The notes under the pieces were generated by a model, which was not told the DNA's origin, did not search any database, and worked only from the letters and a program-made list of their open reading frames with translations. The position numbers were made by a program, and so were the translations under genes. This document shows positions 1-9,172 of a stretch of DNA of 64,000 bases, piece by piece. Within the stretch, counting starts at the first letter, position 1, and each line of letters begins with the position of its first letter. Location: positions 62,001 to 126,000 of the forward strand of contig NZ_CYUD01000006.1 of assembly GCF_001458295.1 (NCBI RefSeq), given 5' to 3'. This DNA comes from Ruegeria denitrificans. GTDB lineage: Bacteria; Pseudomonadota; Alphaproteobacteria; Rhodobacterales; Rhodobacteraceae.

Positions 1-1
1 C

Positions 2-2881
2 GTGACCCGCACCACGATCCGGGGTCTTGCCGCGCCCCGTGTGGTGGTCGAGGTGCCGACGGCGCAGCTGATCGCAAATGACATCACCCTATCCGAAATT
101 GCCCAGGCCATTGCCGCCGAGGCGATGGCCAGCCCCGCAGGCGACGTCACCGGCGCCAACGCCCGCATCCGCACTGGCACCGAAAAACGCACGCCCGAAG
201 AGATCGAGGGCATTGCGCTGCGCAACTTCGCCGACGGCTCCAAGCTGTATATAGGAGACGTGGCGGACATCCGAATTGAGGGCGTCAATCGCAACCGCAG
301 CTACTTTGTTGGTGAAAATCCGGCCATGTCGGTGCGGGTCGACCGCTCGAACCTAGGCGACGCCATCCAGATTCAGCGCGCGGTCGAGGATGTCGTGGCT
401 GAGCTTCAGGCCAGCCTGCCCGAAGGTGTGACGATCGAGCTGATACGAACCCGCGCGCAGGCGATCACCGACCGTCTGGATATTCTGGTCGACAACGGGT
501 TGGTGGGTCTGGGCCTTGTGGTCTGCCTGCTGTTTCTGTTCCTGAATGCGCGCATAGCCTTCTGGGTGGCGGCGGGTATCCCGGTGGCGATGTCCGCAGC
601 GATTGCGTTCATGTATATCGGCGGATTGTCGATCAACATGATTTCACTGTTTGGGTTGATCATCACGCTGGGCATTGTGGTGGATGACGCCATCGTTGTT
701 GGCGAGCACGCCGATTTCCGGGCCCGCCGATTGGGCGAGGCCCCGGTTGTGGCGGCTGAGCGTGCGGCGCGGCGCATGGCGATGCCGGTCTTTGCAGCCA
801 CCCTGACCACCGTGATCGCCTTTTTCGGTCTGACAGCCATCGGTGGCCGGTTCGGCGAACTGATCTATGACATCCCGTTCACCGTGATTGCAGTGCTGAT
901 TGCTTCGTTGATTGAATGTTTCCTGATCCTGCCCAATCACATGGCCCATGCCATCGCGCATTCGGCCAAAGAACATTGGTATGACCTGCCGAACCGCGTG
1001 GTCAATCGCGGCTTCCGCTGGGTCCGCGATCACCTGTTCCGACCATTGATCGCCTGGGTGGTCTGGGCGCGCTATGTCGTCGTGGCGGTGATGGTGGTAA
1101 TCCTCGCCAGTCAGATTGCGCTGTTCATCAAAGGCGACGTGAACTGGCGGTTCTTCAATGCGCCCGAGCGTGGCTCAGTCACCGGCAATTTTATCATGGC
1201 CGAGGGTGCAACCCGCGAAGATTCACTTGCGATGATGCACGAGATCCAGCGCGCCACCGAAGAGCTGGGGCAGATTTACGAAGAACGTCACGGTCGCAAC
1301 CCGATCGACTATGTTCTGGCCGAAGTGGGCGGCAATGCTGGTTGGTTCAACCCGCCCGCTGCAGAAGGCAAGGATCAGGATCTGCTCGGCGGGATTTCAA
1401 TCGAGTTGATTGACGCCGACCTGCGGCCTTATTCCAGTTTCGAATTTGTGGGTGAATTGCAGGACTTTGTGCCGCGCCACCCCAAGGTGGAATTGCTCAG
1501 CTTCCGCGGTTGGCGGTCCGGCCCCGGCGGTGATGCGATTGATGTGCAATTTTACGGGGCGGATGTGAATACGCTCAAATCCGCATCCCAGGATTTGCAG
1601 GCTGAACTGTCGAAATACGCCGAAGTTTCCGCGCTGGAAGACGACCTGACCTATGACAAAGAAGATTTCATTCTGGATCTGACTGCGCAAGGACAGTCGC
1701 TGGGCTTTCGCATGGAAACGCTGGGCCGGGTTCTGCGTGACCGGCTGAATGGTATCGAGGCCGCGACCTTCCCCGACGGCCCACGCAGTGCTGAAATACG
1801 CGTGGAACTGCCCGAGGGCGAGCTGACTGCCGATTTTCTGGAACGCACCCTGATGCGCACGCCGGACGGGGTGTATGTGCCGTTGGCCGATATTGTCTCG
1901 GTCGAGCGCAAGTCGGGCTTTTCGACGGTTCGGCGTGAAAACGGCCTTCGGGTGATTTCGGTGACCGGCGACATCTCCGAGGATGATCCGGCCCGCGCGG
2001 CGGAAATTGCCCGAGCAATGAACGACGAGATTCTGCCCAAAATCGCCTCCGAACGGCAAGTCGAGTGGCAAATGGCGGGTTTGAGCGAGCAGGAAGACGA
2101 ATTCCTGACCGAGGCACGCACCGGCCTGATCCTGTGTCTGACCGGGATTTACCTTGTGCTCGCCTGGGTATTTGCCAGCTGGGCGCGGCCCCTGGTGGTG
2201 ATGGCGATCATTCCGTTTGGCTTGGTAGGCGCGATCTGGGGCCATTACATTTGGGAAGTGCCGCTGAGTATGTTTACCGTGATCGGCCTGTTGGGGATGA
2301 CCGGGATCATCATCAACGACTCGATCGTGCTGGTTACAACCATCGACGACTATCAGCAGGATCGCGGGTTGGTGCCGTCGATTGTCGAGGGCACTGCAGA
2401 CCGGCTGCGCCCGGTGATGCTGACGACATTGACCACGGTGCTGGGACTGACGCCGCTGCTGTACGAAGGCTCGCAGCAGGCGCAATTCTTAAAACCGACG
2501 GTGATCACGCTGGTGTACGGGTTGGGTTTCGGAATGCTGCTGGTGTTGTTGCTGGTGCCAGCGCTGCTGGCCATTCTGAACGACCTGTCGCGCCCGATGA
2601 CCGCATTGCGAAGGGCGTTGCGGGCACCGGATCGTGTGGTGCAGGGCGCGGTGACCGCCACCGGGTTTGTGCTGTTTCTGTGGTTCGGTGTGACGATGAT
2701 CTGGCCCGCGGTAGCGGGCGCGCCGGTTGCGCTGTTGTCTGGGCTCTATCCGGGCGAAGAGGGCGTCGCAGCCCTGCAAATGGGGTTGGGTGCATTTGTT
2801 GCTGGGGCACTGCCAATTCTGGTGCTAAGCGTCGTGCTGTCCGGTTTGCTTTACATTCGCCTTAGGGGACAGGCGGTTTAA
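2..2881 (+). CDS. RND-family efflux pump inner-membrane permease (5' end missing)
   Basis: This is the proton-driven inner-membrane component of a tripartite RND exporter. The reading frame is already open at the left edge. The transmembrane-4 motif VVDDAIVV falls near residue 226 here, but near residue 407 in AcrB, so roughly 180 N-terminal residues lie outside the window. Visible in order are a porter-domain remnant, a first helix block (about residues 160-360), a second porter region, and a second helix block containing GMTGIIINDSIVL near residue 765. After the helix that normally ends the protein, about 90 further residues carry two more hydrophobic segments, which is longer than AcrB. 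The substrate cannot be told. The gene ends convergently, overlapping the NUDIX gene by 4 bases. Confidence 0.93.
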   Translation: MTRTTIRGLAAPRVVVEVPTAQLIANDITLSEIAQAIAAEAMASPAGDVTGANARIRTGTEKRTPEEIEGIALRNFADGSKLYIGDVADIRIEGVNRNRSYFVGENPAMSVRVDRSNLGDAIQIQRAVEDVVAELQASLPEGVTIELIRTRAQAITDRLDILVDNGLVGLGLVVCLLFLFLNARIAFWVAAGIPVAMSAAIAFMYIGGLSINMISLFGLIITLGIVVDDAIVVGEHADFRARRLGEAPVVAAERAARRMAMPVFAATLTTVIAFFGLTAIGGRFGELIYDIPFTVIAVLIASLIECFLILPNHMAHAIAHSAKEHWYDLPNRVVNRGFRWVRDHLFRPLIAWVVWARYVVVAVMVVILASQIALFIKGDVNWRFFNAPERGSVTGNFIMAEGATREDSLAMMHEIQRATEELGQIYEERHGRNPIDYVLAEVGGNAGWFNPPAAEGKDQDLLGGISIELIDADLRPYSSFEFVGELQDFVPRHPKVELLSFRGWRSGPGGDAIDVQFYGADVNTLKSASQDLQAELSKYAEVSALEDDLTYDKEDFILDLTAQGQSLGFRMETLGRVLRDRLNGIEAATFPDGPRSAEIRVELPEGELTADFLERTLMRTPDGVYVPLADIVSVERKSGFSTVRRENGLRVISVTGDISEDDPARAAEIARAMNDEILPKIASERQVEWQMAGLSEQEDEFLTEARTGLILCLTGIYLVLAWVFASWARPLVVMAIIPFGLVGAIWGHYIWEVPLSMFTVIGLLGMTGIIINDSIVLVTTIDDYQQDRGLVPSIVEGTADRLRPVMLTTLTTVLGLTPLLYEGSQQAQFLKPTVITLVYGLGFGMLLVLLLVPALLAILNDLSRPMTALRRALRAPDRVVQGAVTATGFVLFLWFGVTMIWPAVAGAPVALLSGLYPGEEGVAALQMGLGAFVAGALPILVLSVVLSGLLYIRLRGQAV

Positions 2882-3297
2882 CGCGCCTGCAGGGCGGTTT
2901 CCAGCAGGTCGATGACCCGCTCGCTCATGGGCAGATTACCCTGCCTGATCTGATCAATCGGAAACCAGCGGGCGTCCAAGGCATCATCCCCGGCTGTCGG
3001 AGAACCTGAGCGATAGTCGCAGGCTACTCCGACCAGTAAATAGTGCGATTGCACTGCGCCCTGTTCGTCGTGGCGCAGCAGATCCAGATTGTCGAGGTAG
3101 CGCAGCGGTTCCGCGATGACGGACGTTTCTTCAAGCAATTCCCGTTGCGCGGCTTGAAAGACGGTCTCACCCCATTCCACATGCCCACCGGGAAAGCCCC
3201 ATAGCCCCGCGTCAGGCTGCTTGCTGCGTTGAACCAGCAATACGCGCGCCTCATGCACCACTACGGCCAGCGCGCCGATCTTCGGCGATTTCTCCAT
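2878..3297 (-). CDS. NUDIX hydrolase
   Basis: A 139-residue, single-domain NUDIX pyrophosphohydrolase, probably acting on a nucleotide-diphosphate-type substrate in the cytoplasm. The NUDIX box is visible at about residues 37-59: GGHVEWGE, then REL-x-EE. The usual glycine after the EE pair is replaced by serine (EETSV), a conservative change that leaves the metal-binding glutamates intact. The family covers many substrates (8-oxo-dGTP, ADP-ribose, NADH), and nothing here chooses between them. It starts 3 bases after the stop of the DsbD-like gene, so the two are probably cotranscribed. Its stop overlaps the RND permease on the other strand. Confidence 0.88.
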   Translation of the reverse strand: MEKSPKIGALAVVVHEARVLLVQRSKQPDAGLWGFPGGHVEWGETVFQAAQRELLEETSVIAEPLRYLDNLDLLRHDEQGAVQSHYLLVGVACDYRSGSPTAGDDALDARWFPIDQIRQGNLPMSERVIDLLETALQAR

Positions 3298-3300
3298 GTC

Positions 3301-4113
3301 TTAGCCCGCGCTGCATCCCTGAATATCAACGGCATGATTGGCGCCCAGCACTGTAATGCGGATATCGGACCGGTCCAAGGCGAAGGGTCCGCCCGAGGCG
3401 CTGATAACCTCGGATGTGGCCACCAGAGTCCCGCCTTGCCGTGTCGTTTCGGGTTCCGAAGTCCAAAGCGTAGGATTGCCCGGCTCGATCACGGTAACCT
3501 CGCGTCCTCCGGCCGAGGGCATGGTCACCCGGGCTTCGATCCGCATGCCGTCCGACGTGGGGCTCAGATGGCAGCTAGCAGCGGTTACGCGCGCTTCTTT
3601 CGCTGAATAGGGACGTTGTGCCAGCGCTGCGGCGATGGCCGGGTTGCGCCCCGCGTCAGCGTCCAGTGTATGGTCGAAATCCAACGTTTCGGGGATGCAG
3701 ACGTCTTTGCAGACGCCCAAATCCATTTCCCCACGCAGTCGCACGGGTTTGGCGGGGTTTCGGGGCGTGATCTCAACCGGAAGCACCAGTTGATTGGCAT
3801 AGCCTAGGGATTGCAGGCCGTTTTGTACGAATACGTCGGGCGCGGGCCATGTGATCTCCACATCGCCCACATTCTGCGAACGGTTCCAATCAAACTGCGG
3901 CGGGATCCCAGCATCGCCGGGCGCACGCCAATAAGTTTTCCAGCCGTCCTTCAGCGTCAGTCGCAACGCCCCCAGATAGGTGCCGTTGGCCGTGCGACCT
4001 CCATCAAGAACATCCAGTTGTACGACATTGTCCGCCACCTGCGCATGGGCGGGGGTGGTCAGGACAAAACAGGCGGTCAGGGCAGCCGCAGTCGACTTTA
4101 GATAACGCTTCAT
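3301..4113 (-). CDS. Secreted DsbD N-terminal-domain-like protein
   Basis: A 270-residue exported protein with a signal peptide ending near AHAQ (about residue 25). It resembles the periplasmic alpha domain of the thiol:disulfide interchange protein DsbD. The cysteine pair of that domain appears in LGVCKDVCIPE near the middle. A final cysteine sits at IQGCSAG. The membrane beta domain and the thioredoxin gamma domain of full DsbD are absent, so this is a stand-alone alpha-type module. It may pass reducing power from a separate membrane partner to periplasmic or cytochrome-maturation substrates; that role is inference. The start ATG at 4113 has a GAGG ribosome site just upstream. A NUDIX gene follows after 3 bases. 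Confidence 0.8.
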   Translation of the reverse strand: MKRYLKSTAAALTACFVLTTPAHAQVADNVVQLDVLDGGRTANGTYLGALRLTLKDGWKTYWRAPGDAGIPPQFDWNRSQNVGDVEITWPAPDVFVQNGLQSLGYANQLVLPVEITPRNPAKPVRLRGEMDLGVCKDVCIPETLDFDHTLDADAGRNPAIAAALAQRPYSAKEARVTAASCHLSPTSDGMRIEARVTMPSAGGREVTVIEPGNPTLWTSEPETTRQGGTLVATSEVISASGGPFALDRSDIRITVLGANHAVDIQGCSAG

Positions 4114-4259
4114 ACCTCATAGATGCGCGGTCTTGCCCGCGATTCCAAGTCACGTTCGGGTAACCTGGATGAAATCTGTCGAAATGTGACCTGATCTCTT
4201 GCCAACCCCCACGTGCCGGGGCCATTGTTGAAGGAAGACGAAGCAAGAGTTTTAAATTC

Positions 4260-4814
4260 ATGGACCTGACTGGAAAACTGTTGATTGCGATGCCCGGGAT
4301 GGGTGATCCACGCTTCGATCACTCGGTGGTGTATATCTGCAGTCACGGTGAGGACGGGGCCATGGGTCTGATCGTCAACAAACCGTCGGATTTGCGGATT
4401 AAAACCCTGCTGAGCCAGTTGAACATCGCTTGCAGCATCCCAGTCGTGGGCGAACGTCTGGTTCATTTCGGTGGCCCGGTCGAAATGTCACGCGGCTTTG
4501 TCCTGCACAGCGCGGATTACGATGCCAACCTGCATTCGATGCAAATCTCGGACGATTTCAGCATGACCGCCACGTTGGATGTGCTCGAGGATCTGGCTTC
4601 GGGGCAAGGGCCTTTGAATTCGATGCTGGCGCTGGGCTATTCCGGGTGGGGCCCAGATCAGCTTGAGGATGAGATTGGCATGAACGGCTGGCTGACCACC
4701 GAGGCGACCTCGAAACTGGTGTTTGACGTTCCCGATGATGAGAAATGGGAGGCCGCGCTGGCGACGCTGGGTGTAGACCCGCTGTCCTTGTCGGCCAGCG
4801 CCGGACGCGCCTGA
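4260..4814 (+). CDS. YqgE/AlgH family protein
   Basis: 184 residues, the usual length for the YqgE/AlgH family (UPF0301). The family signature is present near the N-terminus (KLLIAMPGMGDPRFDHSVVY), followed by GAMGLIVNKP, and later by GGPVEMSRGFVLHS and the ALGYSGWGPDQLEDE block. The molecular function is unknown; the name AlgH comes from an alginate regulation phenotype in Pseudomonas. No signal peptide or membrane segment is seen. The gene stands alone on the plus strand and divergent from the DsbD-like gene. Its stop directly abuts the tsaC stop on the other strand. Confidence 0.93.
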   Translation: MDLTGKLLIAMPGMGDPRFDHSVVYICSHGEDGAMGLIVNKPSDLRIKTLLSQLNIACSIPVVGERLVHFGGPVEMSRGFVLHSADYDANLHSMQISDDFSMTATLDVLEDLASGQGPLNSMLALGYSGWGPDQLEDEIGMNGWLTTEATSKLVFDVPDDEKWEAALATLGVDPLSLSASAGRA

Positions 4815-5765
4815 TCAACTGTCGCGCGGTGCGGCGGCGCGGCGCAGGCGGTCATTGATGGCTGCGCCCAGCCCATGATTCGGAATCGGTGATACAGCAA
4901 TCGGGCGACCCGTAATGTTCAGCCTGTGTAGCGCCGAGAAAAGGTTCGCTGCGGCTTCGGTCAAATCACCGCTCTCTGACAGGTTCAGATCACATTGAAC
5001 GGGACCAAACCCCAGCAACACCTCGTCGCCCTGCGGGTTGTCCGCATTCAGGCGCACCGGCGCTTCCGGGGCGTAGTGTGACTGCAATTGACCCGGCGCG
5101 GTCAGTACATCCGTGGCCTGATGAAGGTGCAATTGCGTGTTCAGAACCGCTTCGATCTGTTCCAGCGGCACACCGCCGGGGCGAAGCAAAGCGGGCTCTC
5201 CGGCCAACCCGACGATGGTGGATTCCAGACCTACACCGCAGGGACCGTCATCCAGAATGGCCGCGATACGCCCGTTCAGGCCCGCGCGCACGTGATCGGC
5301 GGTCGTGGGGCTGATTTGGCCCGACGGGTTGGCCGATGGCGCCGCAACCGGCCCGTCGAAGGCTGACAACAGAGCCCGAGCGGTTCCATGCGCGGGCACC
5401 CGAACCGCCAGCGTATCCAGCCCGGCCGTGACCAGCGGTGAAATCCCATGCCCTTCACGCAGCGGCAGCACCATCGTAAGGGGGCCGGGCCAAAAGGCTG
5501 CGGCCAAAGACTCGGCCCGATCGGACCATTCGACAAAACGCTGTGCCGCCTCGGCAGACGCCACATGTGCGATCAGAGGGTTAAAGCTGGGCCGCCCTTT
5601 GGCCGCGTAGATGCTGGCTACGGCCTCACTATTGCGGGCATCGCCGCCCAGCCCGTAGACGGTTTCAGTGGCAAAGGCAACCAGCAGGCCTTGCCGCAGC
5701 AAATCGGCCGCCTGCGCGATTCCGCCCGGATCGGCGGCTAAATCCAAAGTACCGTTGGGGATCAT
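4815..5765 (-). CDS. tsaC: L-threonylcarbamoyladenylate synthase (TsaC/Sua5)
   Basis: Makes threonylcarbamoyl-AMP from threonine, bicarbonate and ATP, the first step of the t6A37 modification of ANN-decoding tRNAs. At 316 residues it is the long Sua5 form: an N-terminal YrdC domain (ATETVYGLGGDA, KGRPSFNPLIAH, PSANPSGQISPT) followed by a C-terminal Sua5 domain (SPGQ-like APGQLQSHYAPEAPV). I chose the ATG at 5765, because family members begin just before this point. The open frame continues upstream to 6050, with another ATG at 5837, but those residues look like non-coding translation. No strong ribosome site is visible for either start, so the start is the least certain part. Confidence 0.9.
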   Translation of the reverse strand: MIPNGTLDLAADPGGIAQAADLLRQGLLVAFATETVYGLGGDARNSEAVASIYAAKGRPSFNPLIAHVASAEAAQRFVEWSDRAESLAAAFWPGPLTMVLPLREGHGISPLVTAGLDTLAVRVPAHGTARALLSAFDGPVAAPSANPSGQISPTTADHVRAGLNGRIAAILDDGPCGVGLESTIVGLAGEPALLRPGGVPLEQIEAVLNTQLHLHQATDVLTAPGQLQSHYAPEAPVRLNADNPQGDEVLLGFGPVQCDLNLSESGDLTEAAANLFSALHRLNITGRPIAVSPIPNHGLGAAINDRLRRAAAPRDS

Positions 5766-5903
5766 ATCTGGTGACGCCGCGTTTTGATTGCTTGTACCAC
5801 TTGGCTGGCTAGGTAATCGAATTAATCCAGGATGCATAAAGGTGGGCGTTGCAATTTCCAACCCCACCCGCGAAAAACCGAAGAGACAACCCCGGGGGAA
5901 GAC

Positions 5904-7607
5904 ATGCCATACCGCGCGCCCATATCCGATTACGAACTGTTGTTCCGTCATGTTGTCGGATTCGATCAGATCGCGGCGACCGAGAAATTCTCGGAAGCCA
6001 GCGAGGATGTGGTCGGTGCAATCCTGACCGAAGCGGGCAAGTTGTGCCAAGAAGTTATGGCCCCGTTGCAGCGTCCCGGCGATCTGGAACCGGCGCGGTT
6101 GGAAAACGGTGTGCTGCGCACCTCACCCGGTTATGCCGAGGGCTGGAAAGCCATCGCCGATGGCGGCTGGGTCGGGATGAGCGGTGATCCCGAATACGGC
6201 GGTATGGGCCTGCCAATGACCCTGACCACTGCGGTGAATGAGATGATGTCGGCGGCGTGCCTGTCCCTGCAACTGGCACCGTTGATGACCCAAGGCCAGA
6301 TCGAGGCGCTGGAACATCACGCCAGCGACGAGTTGAAATCGCTGTATCTGCCCAAGATGATGGCGGGCGATTGGGCAGGCACCATGAACCTGACCGAGCC
6401 GCAGGCTGGATCGGATGTGGGGGCGCTGTCCTCGAAAGCCGAAGCCAATGGTGACGGGACATATGCGGTAAGCGGGCAGAAGATTTTCATTTCGTGGGGC
6501 GACAACGACTTTACCGAGAATGTCTGCCATCTGGTGCTGGCGCGCCTGCCGGACGGGGTGCCGGGAACCAAGGGGATTTCGCTGTTTTTGGTGCCCAAAT
6601 ACCTGCCCGATGAAAACGGCAATCCCGGTGTGACCAACGATCTGAAAGTGGTGTCACTGGAACACAAGATGGGCCTGCATGGCTCGCCTACTTGCGTGAT
6701 GCAATATGACGGGGCCAAGGGTTGGCTTGTGGGCAAGGAACATGGCGGTATGGCGGCGATGTTCACCATGATGAACAATGCCCGCCTGGGTGTTGGTGGC
6801 CAGGGCGTGGGCGCAGCCGAGGGCGCATATCAGCACGCCTTGGCCTATGCGTTGGAACGCAAGCAGGGCAGGACGCCCTCGGGCACGATCATTGACCACG
6901 CGGATGTGCGCCGGATGCTGATGAGCATGCGTGCCGATACCTTTGCGGCGCGCGCCATCATGCTTGCCAATGCTGCCGCCATCGACATGGCCACGGCCAC
7001 CGATGACGCCGAATGGAACGCACGCGCCGCACTACTGACCCCAATCTGTAAGGCCTTCGGGACCGAAACGGGCATGCGTGTCTCGGAAACCGGCGTGCAG
7101 GTTCACGGTGGTATGGGCTTCATCGAAGAAACTGGTGCGGCGCAATATTACCGGGATGTCCGCGTGACAGCGATTTATGAGGGCACGAACGGCATTCAGG
7201 CCATGGACCTTGTGGCGCGCAAGATGATGGATGGCGGCGAGGCAGCCTCGCGCCTGTTGGACGAGATCGAGGATCACGCTGAACAGGCCCGTGCCAGCCT
7301 GCCGGATCTGGCTGGCCCCGTGTGGGAGGCCACAGAAAGCCTGCGCGAGGCCACCGAATGGATCGTGGCGCAATCCGACATGAACGCCCGGTTTGCCGGT
7401 GCCGTGCCTTATCTGCACTCCTTCGCTCGCGTTCTGGGGGCGCACTACCATCTGAAGGCGGCGCTGGCCGAACCAAACGGTCCGCGCTTTAAGCTGGCGC
7501 GGTACTACATCAACGCATTGCTGCCCGAATACGCCGGTCTGCTGGCGCAAACGCAGAACGGGGCCGAGGATATCTATGCCCTCAGCGCCGAGGAGCTGGC
7601 GGTCTGA
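5904..7607 (+). CDS. DmdC-like acyl-CoA dehydrogenase
   Basis: A 567-residue FAD-dependent acyl-CoA dehydrogenase of the long type with a C-terminal extension domain, the group that includes 3-methylmercaptopropionyl-CoA dehydrogenase (DmdC) of the DMSP demethylation pathway and related fatty-acyl enzymes. Visible blocks are the middle-domain NLTEPQAGSDVGALSSKA, GVGGQGVGAAEGAYQHALAY, VQVHGGMGFIEETGAAQYYRD, and IYEGTNGIQAMDLVARK, which carries the expected catalytic glutamate. The ATG at 5904 follows a purine-rich GGGGGAAGA ribosome site. The stop overlaps the start of the MBL hydrolase gene (TGATG), so the two are translationally coupled. Roseobacters carry several DmdC paralogues; whether this one takes the sulfur substrate or ordinary acyl-CoAs cannot be decided from sequence. 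Confidence 0.87.
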   Translation: MPYRAPISDYELLFRHVVGFDQIAATEKFSEASEDVVGAILTEAGKLCQEVMAPLQRPGDLEPARLENGVLRTSPGYAEGWKAIADGGWVGMSGDPEYGGMGLPMTLTTAVNEMMSAACLSLQLAPLMTQGQIEALEHHASDELKSLYLPKMMAGDWAGTMNLTEPQAGSDVGALSSKAEANGDGTYAVSGQKIFISWGDNDFTENVCHLVLARLPDGVPGTKGISLFLVPKYLPDENGNPGVTNDLKVVSLEHKMGLHGSPTCVMQYDGAKGWLVGKEHGGMAAMFTMMNNARLGVGGQGVGAAEGAYQHALAYALERKQGRTPSGTIIDHADVRRMLMSMRADTFAARAIMLANAAAIDMATATDDAEWNARAALLTPICKAFGTETGMRVSETGVQVHGGMGFIEETGAAQYYRDVRVTAIYEGTNGIQAMDLVARKMMDGGEAASRLLDEIEDHAEQARASLPDLAGPVWEATESLREATEWIVAQSDMNARFAGAVPYLHSFARVLGAHYHLKAALAEPNGPRFKLARYYINALLPEYAGLLAQTQNGAEDIYALSAEELAV

Positions 7608-8653
7608 TGGACGGAGATACTCCTTTGACGATGCGCTATCCGTGGCCTGAACCTCCGACCGAGGGTGAGGCGATTGAGGTCGCCGAAGGGGTGCTGTGGA
7701 TGCGCCTGCCTCTGCCAATGGCGCTGAATCACGTCAATATCTATGCGCTGGATGATGGCGATGGGTGGACGGTGATCGACACGGGCATGTCTTCGAACAA
7801 AACCCGCCGTATCTGGGACACGCTGATGGCAGGGCCCTTGGCTGGTAAACCGGTAAACCGGGTGGTTGTGACCCACCATCATCCCGATCACGTCGGCAAT
7901 GCGGGGTGGTTTCAATCCGAGCATGGTACCGAGCTGGTCACCACGCGCACTGCCTGGCTGTTCGCGCGGATGCTGCAACTGGACGTGCAGGAAAGCTGGC
8001 CGAAGGAAACACTGGATTATTATCGCAGTGCCGGGATGGATGCGGATCTTCTGGCCAGGCGGATGACCCAGCGGCCGTTCAACTATTGCGACACTGTCTA
8101 TCCCATGCCGCTAGGCTTTACCCGAATCAAACAGGGCAGCGTCATCCGCATGGGCGGGCGCGACTGGGACGTGCATATGGGCAACGGCCACGCACCCGAA
8201 CACGCCACGTTCTGGAGCCGCGATGACAATCTGGTGATCACCGGCGACCAGATCCTGAGCTCGATCAGTCCCAATCTGGGCGTCTATGTCACCGAACCAT
8301 TGGCTGATCCGGTAGCCGAATGGCTTGAGGCGTGTGAGAGGTTGCAGGGTCTGGCGCGGCCCGATCATCTGGCGCTGGGCGGGCACAAGCTGCCCTTTAC
8401 CGGGTTGCCTATTCGGATGAAGCAATTGATCGACAACCATCATGGCGCGCTGGACCGGTTGCAGGGTTCCCTCGATCAACCCAAAACTGCAGCCGACTGT
8501 TTTATGCCTCTGTTCAAACGCCAGATCGGAGAGCTTGAGTATGGGCTGGCGCTGGTCGAAGCGGTTGCACATCTGAACCATCTTTACCACATTGGAGTTG
8601 TCACCCGGTCGCGCCGCGCGGACGGGGCTTGGGAGTTTCAGCGCAAAGGGTAA
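7607..8653 (+). CDS. MBL-fold metallo-hydrolase
   Basis: 348 residues with the metallo-beta-lactamase fold. The metal-binding motif is THHHPDHVGN near residue 87. Further ligands are expected in GNGHAPEHATFW (His), VITGDQIL (Asp) and LALGGHKLPF (His). The domain sits in the N-terminal two-thirds; the C-terminal part is helical and resembles the extension seen in LACTB2-like hydrolases. The likely role is cleavage of a thioester or ester in the cytoplasm. Coupling to the acyl-CoA dehydrogenase suggests an acyl-CoA or acyl-thioester substrate, which is inference. It starts on the TGATG overlap with the upstream gene. A second ATG eight codons later (before RYPWPEPP) is a possible alternative start. 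Confidence 0.88.
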   Translation: MDGDTPLTMRYPWPEPPTEGEAIEVAEGVLWMRLPLPMALNHVNIYALDDGDGWTVIDTGMSSNKTRRIWDTLMAGPLAGKPVNRVVVTHHHPDHVGNAGWFQSEHGTELVTTRTAWLFARMLQLDVQESWPKETLDYYRSAGMDADLLARRMTQRPFNYCDTVYPMPLGFTRIKQGSVIRMGGRDWDVHMGNGHAPEHATFWSRDDNLVITGDQILSSISPNLGVYVTEPLADPVAEWLEACERLQGLARPDHLALGGHKLPFTGLPIRMKQLIDNHHGALDRLQGSLDQPKTAADCFMPLFKRQIGELEYGLALVEAVAHLNHLYHIGVVTRSRRADGAWEFQRKG

Positions 8654-8657
8654 AGCC

Positions 8658-9110
8658 ATGCAGGACCAGATCGAAACATCGGCCGAGGCAGCAGAAGCAG
8701 CAGCTTTGCCCCGTTGCTATGAGGTGCACGCCAACCCGGACGCGCAATCTGGTACCAAGGACCTGCCCGGACAGCTGCAAAAACCGGTCGAGACCAAAAG
8801 CCCGGCGCAATGGGCCTATGAGCGGTTGATTCTGTACATCCAGAATTTTGAGCAGACGCTAACCGGAGATCAGGAGGTCGCCATGGGTTTCACCGGTGGC
8901 GACGCGGGCGTGATGCGGATCGAGGGTATGGGTTATTTCGATCCCGATATCATTACCTTTTACGGCTCGGACGCAACCGGTGCGCGAACCCAGTTGGTGC
9001 AGCATGTTAGCCAGCTAAACGTGATGCTGCGCGCGCTGCCCAAATCGGTCGAGGACAAGCCCGCCAATCGCATCGGGTTCCGGCTGGCCAAGGATCTGGA
9101 AGAAAGCTGA
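8658..9110 (+). CDS. DUF6173 family protein
   Basis: A 150-residue soluble protein that I match from memory to the uncharacterised DUF6173 family. Conserved-looking blocks are SPAQWAYERLILYIQNFEQ, GMGYFDPDIITFYG, QLVQHVSQLNVML and the tail ANRIGFRL. The first 50 residues are low-complexity and alanine-rich. It starts 4 bases after the MBL gene, so it is probably the third gene of the acyl-CoA dehydrogenase operon. No catalytic motif or membrane segment is seen, and no function can be assigned. Confidence 0.78.
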   Translation: MQDQIETSAEAAEAAALPRCYEVHANPDAQSGTKDLPGQLQKPVETKSPAQWAYERLILYIQNFEQTLTGDQEVAMGFTGGDAGVMRIEGMGYFDPDIITFYGSDATGARTQLVQHVSQLNVMLRALPKSVEDKPANRIGFRLAKDLEES

Positions 9111-9172
9111 TCGACTGACTTGCAATTCACGTCTGCGCAGCCTTGAATAAGTGCAACTTTCAAGGGGGCCAC

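Noticed and set aside
2501..2520. GTGATCAC core within the RND gene, and similar copies inside other genes
   Set aside because: The 8-base core arises from Val-Ile-Thr codons in coding DNA; these copies are single, lack the flanking T and A, and have no 21-base partner.
5766..6050. N-terminal extension of tsaC by ~95 residues
   Set aside because: Sua5 proteins begin near 5765; the extension overlaps the divergent dehydrogenase gene and has no recognisable domain.
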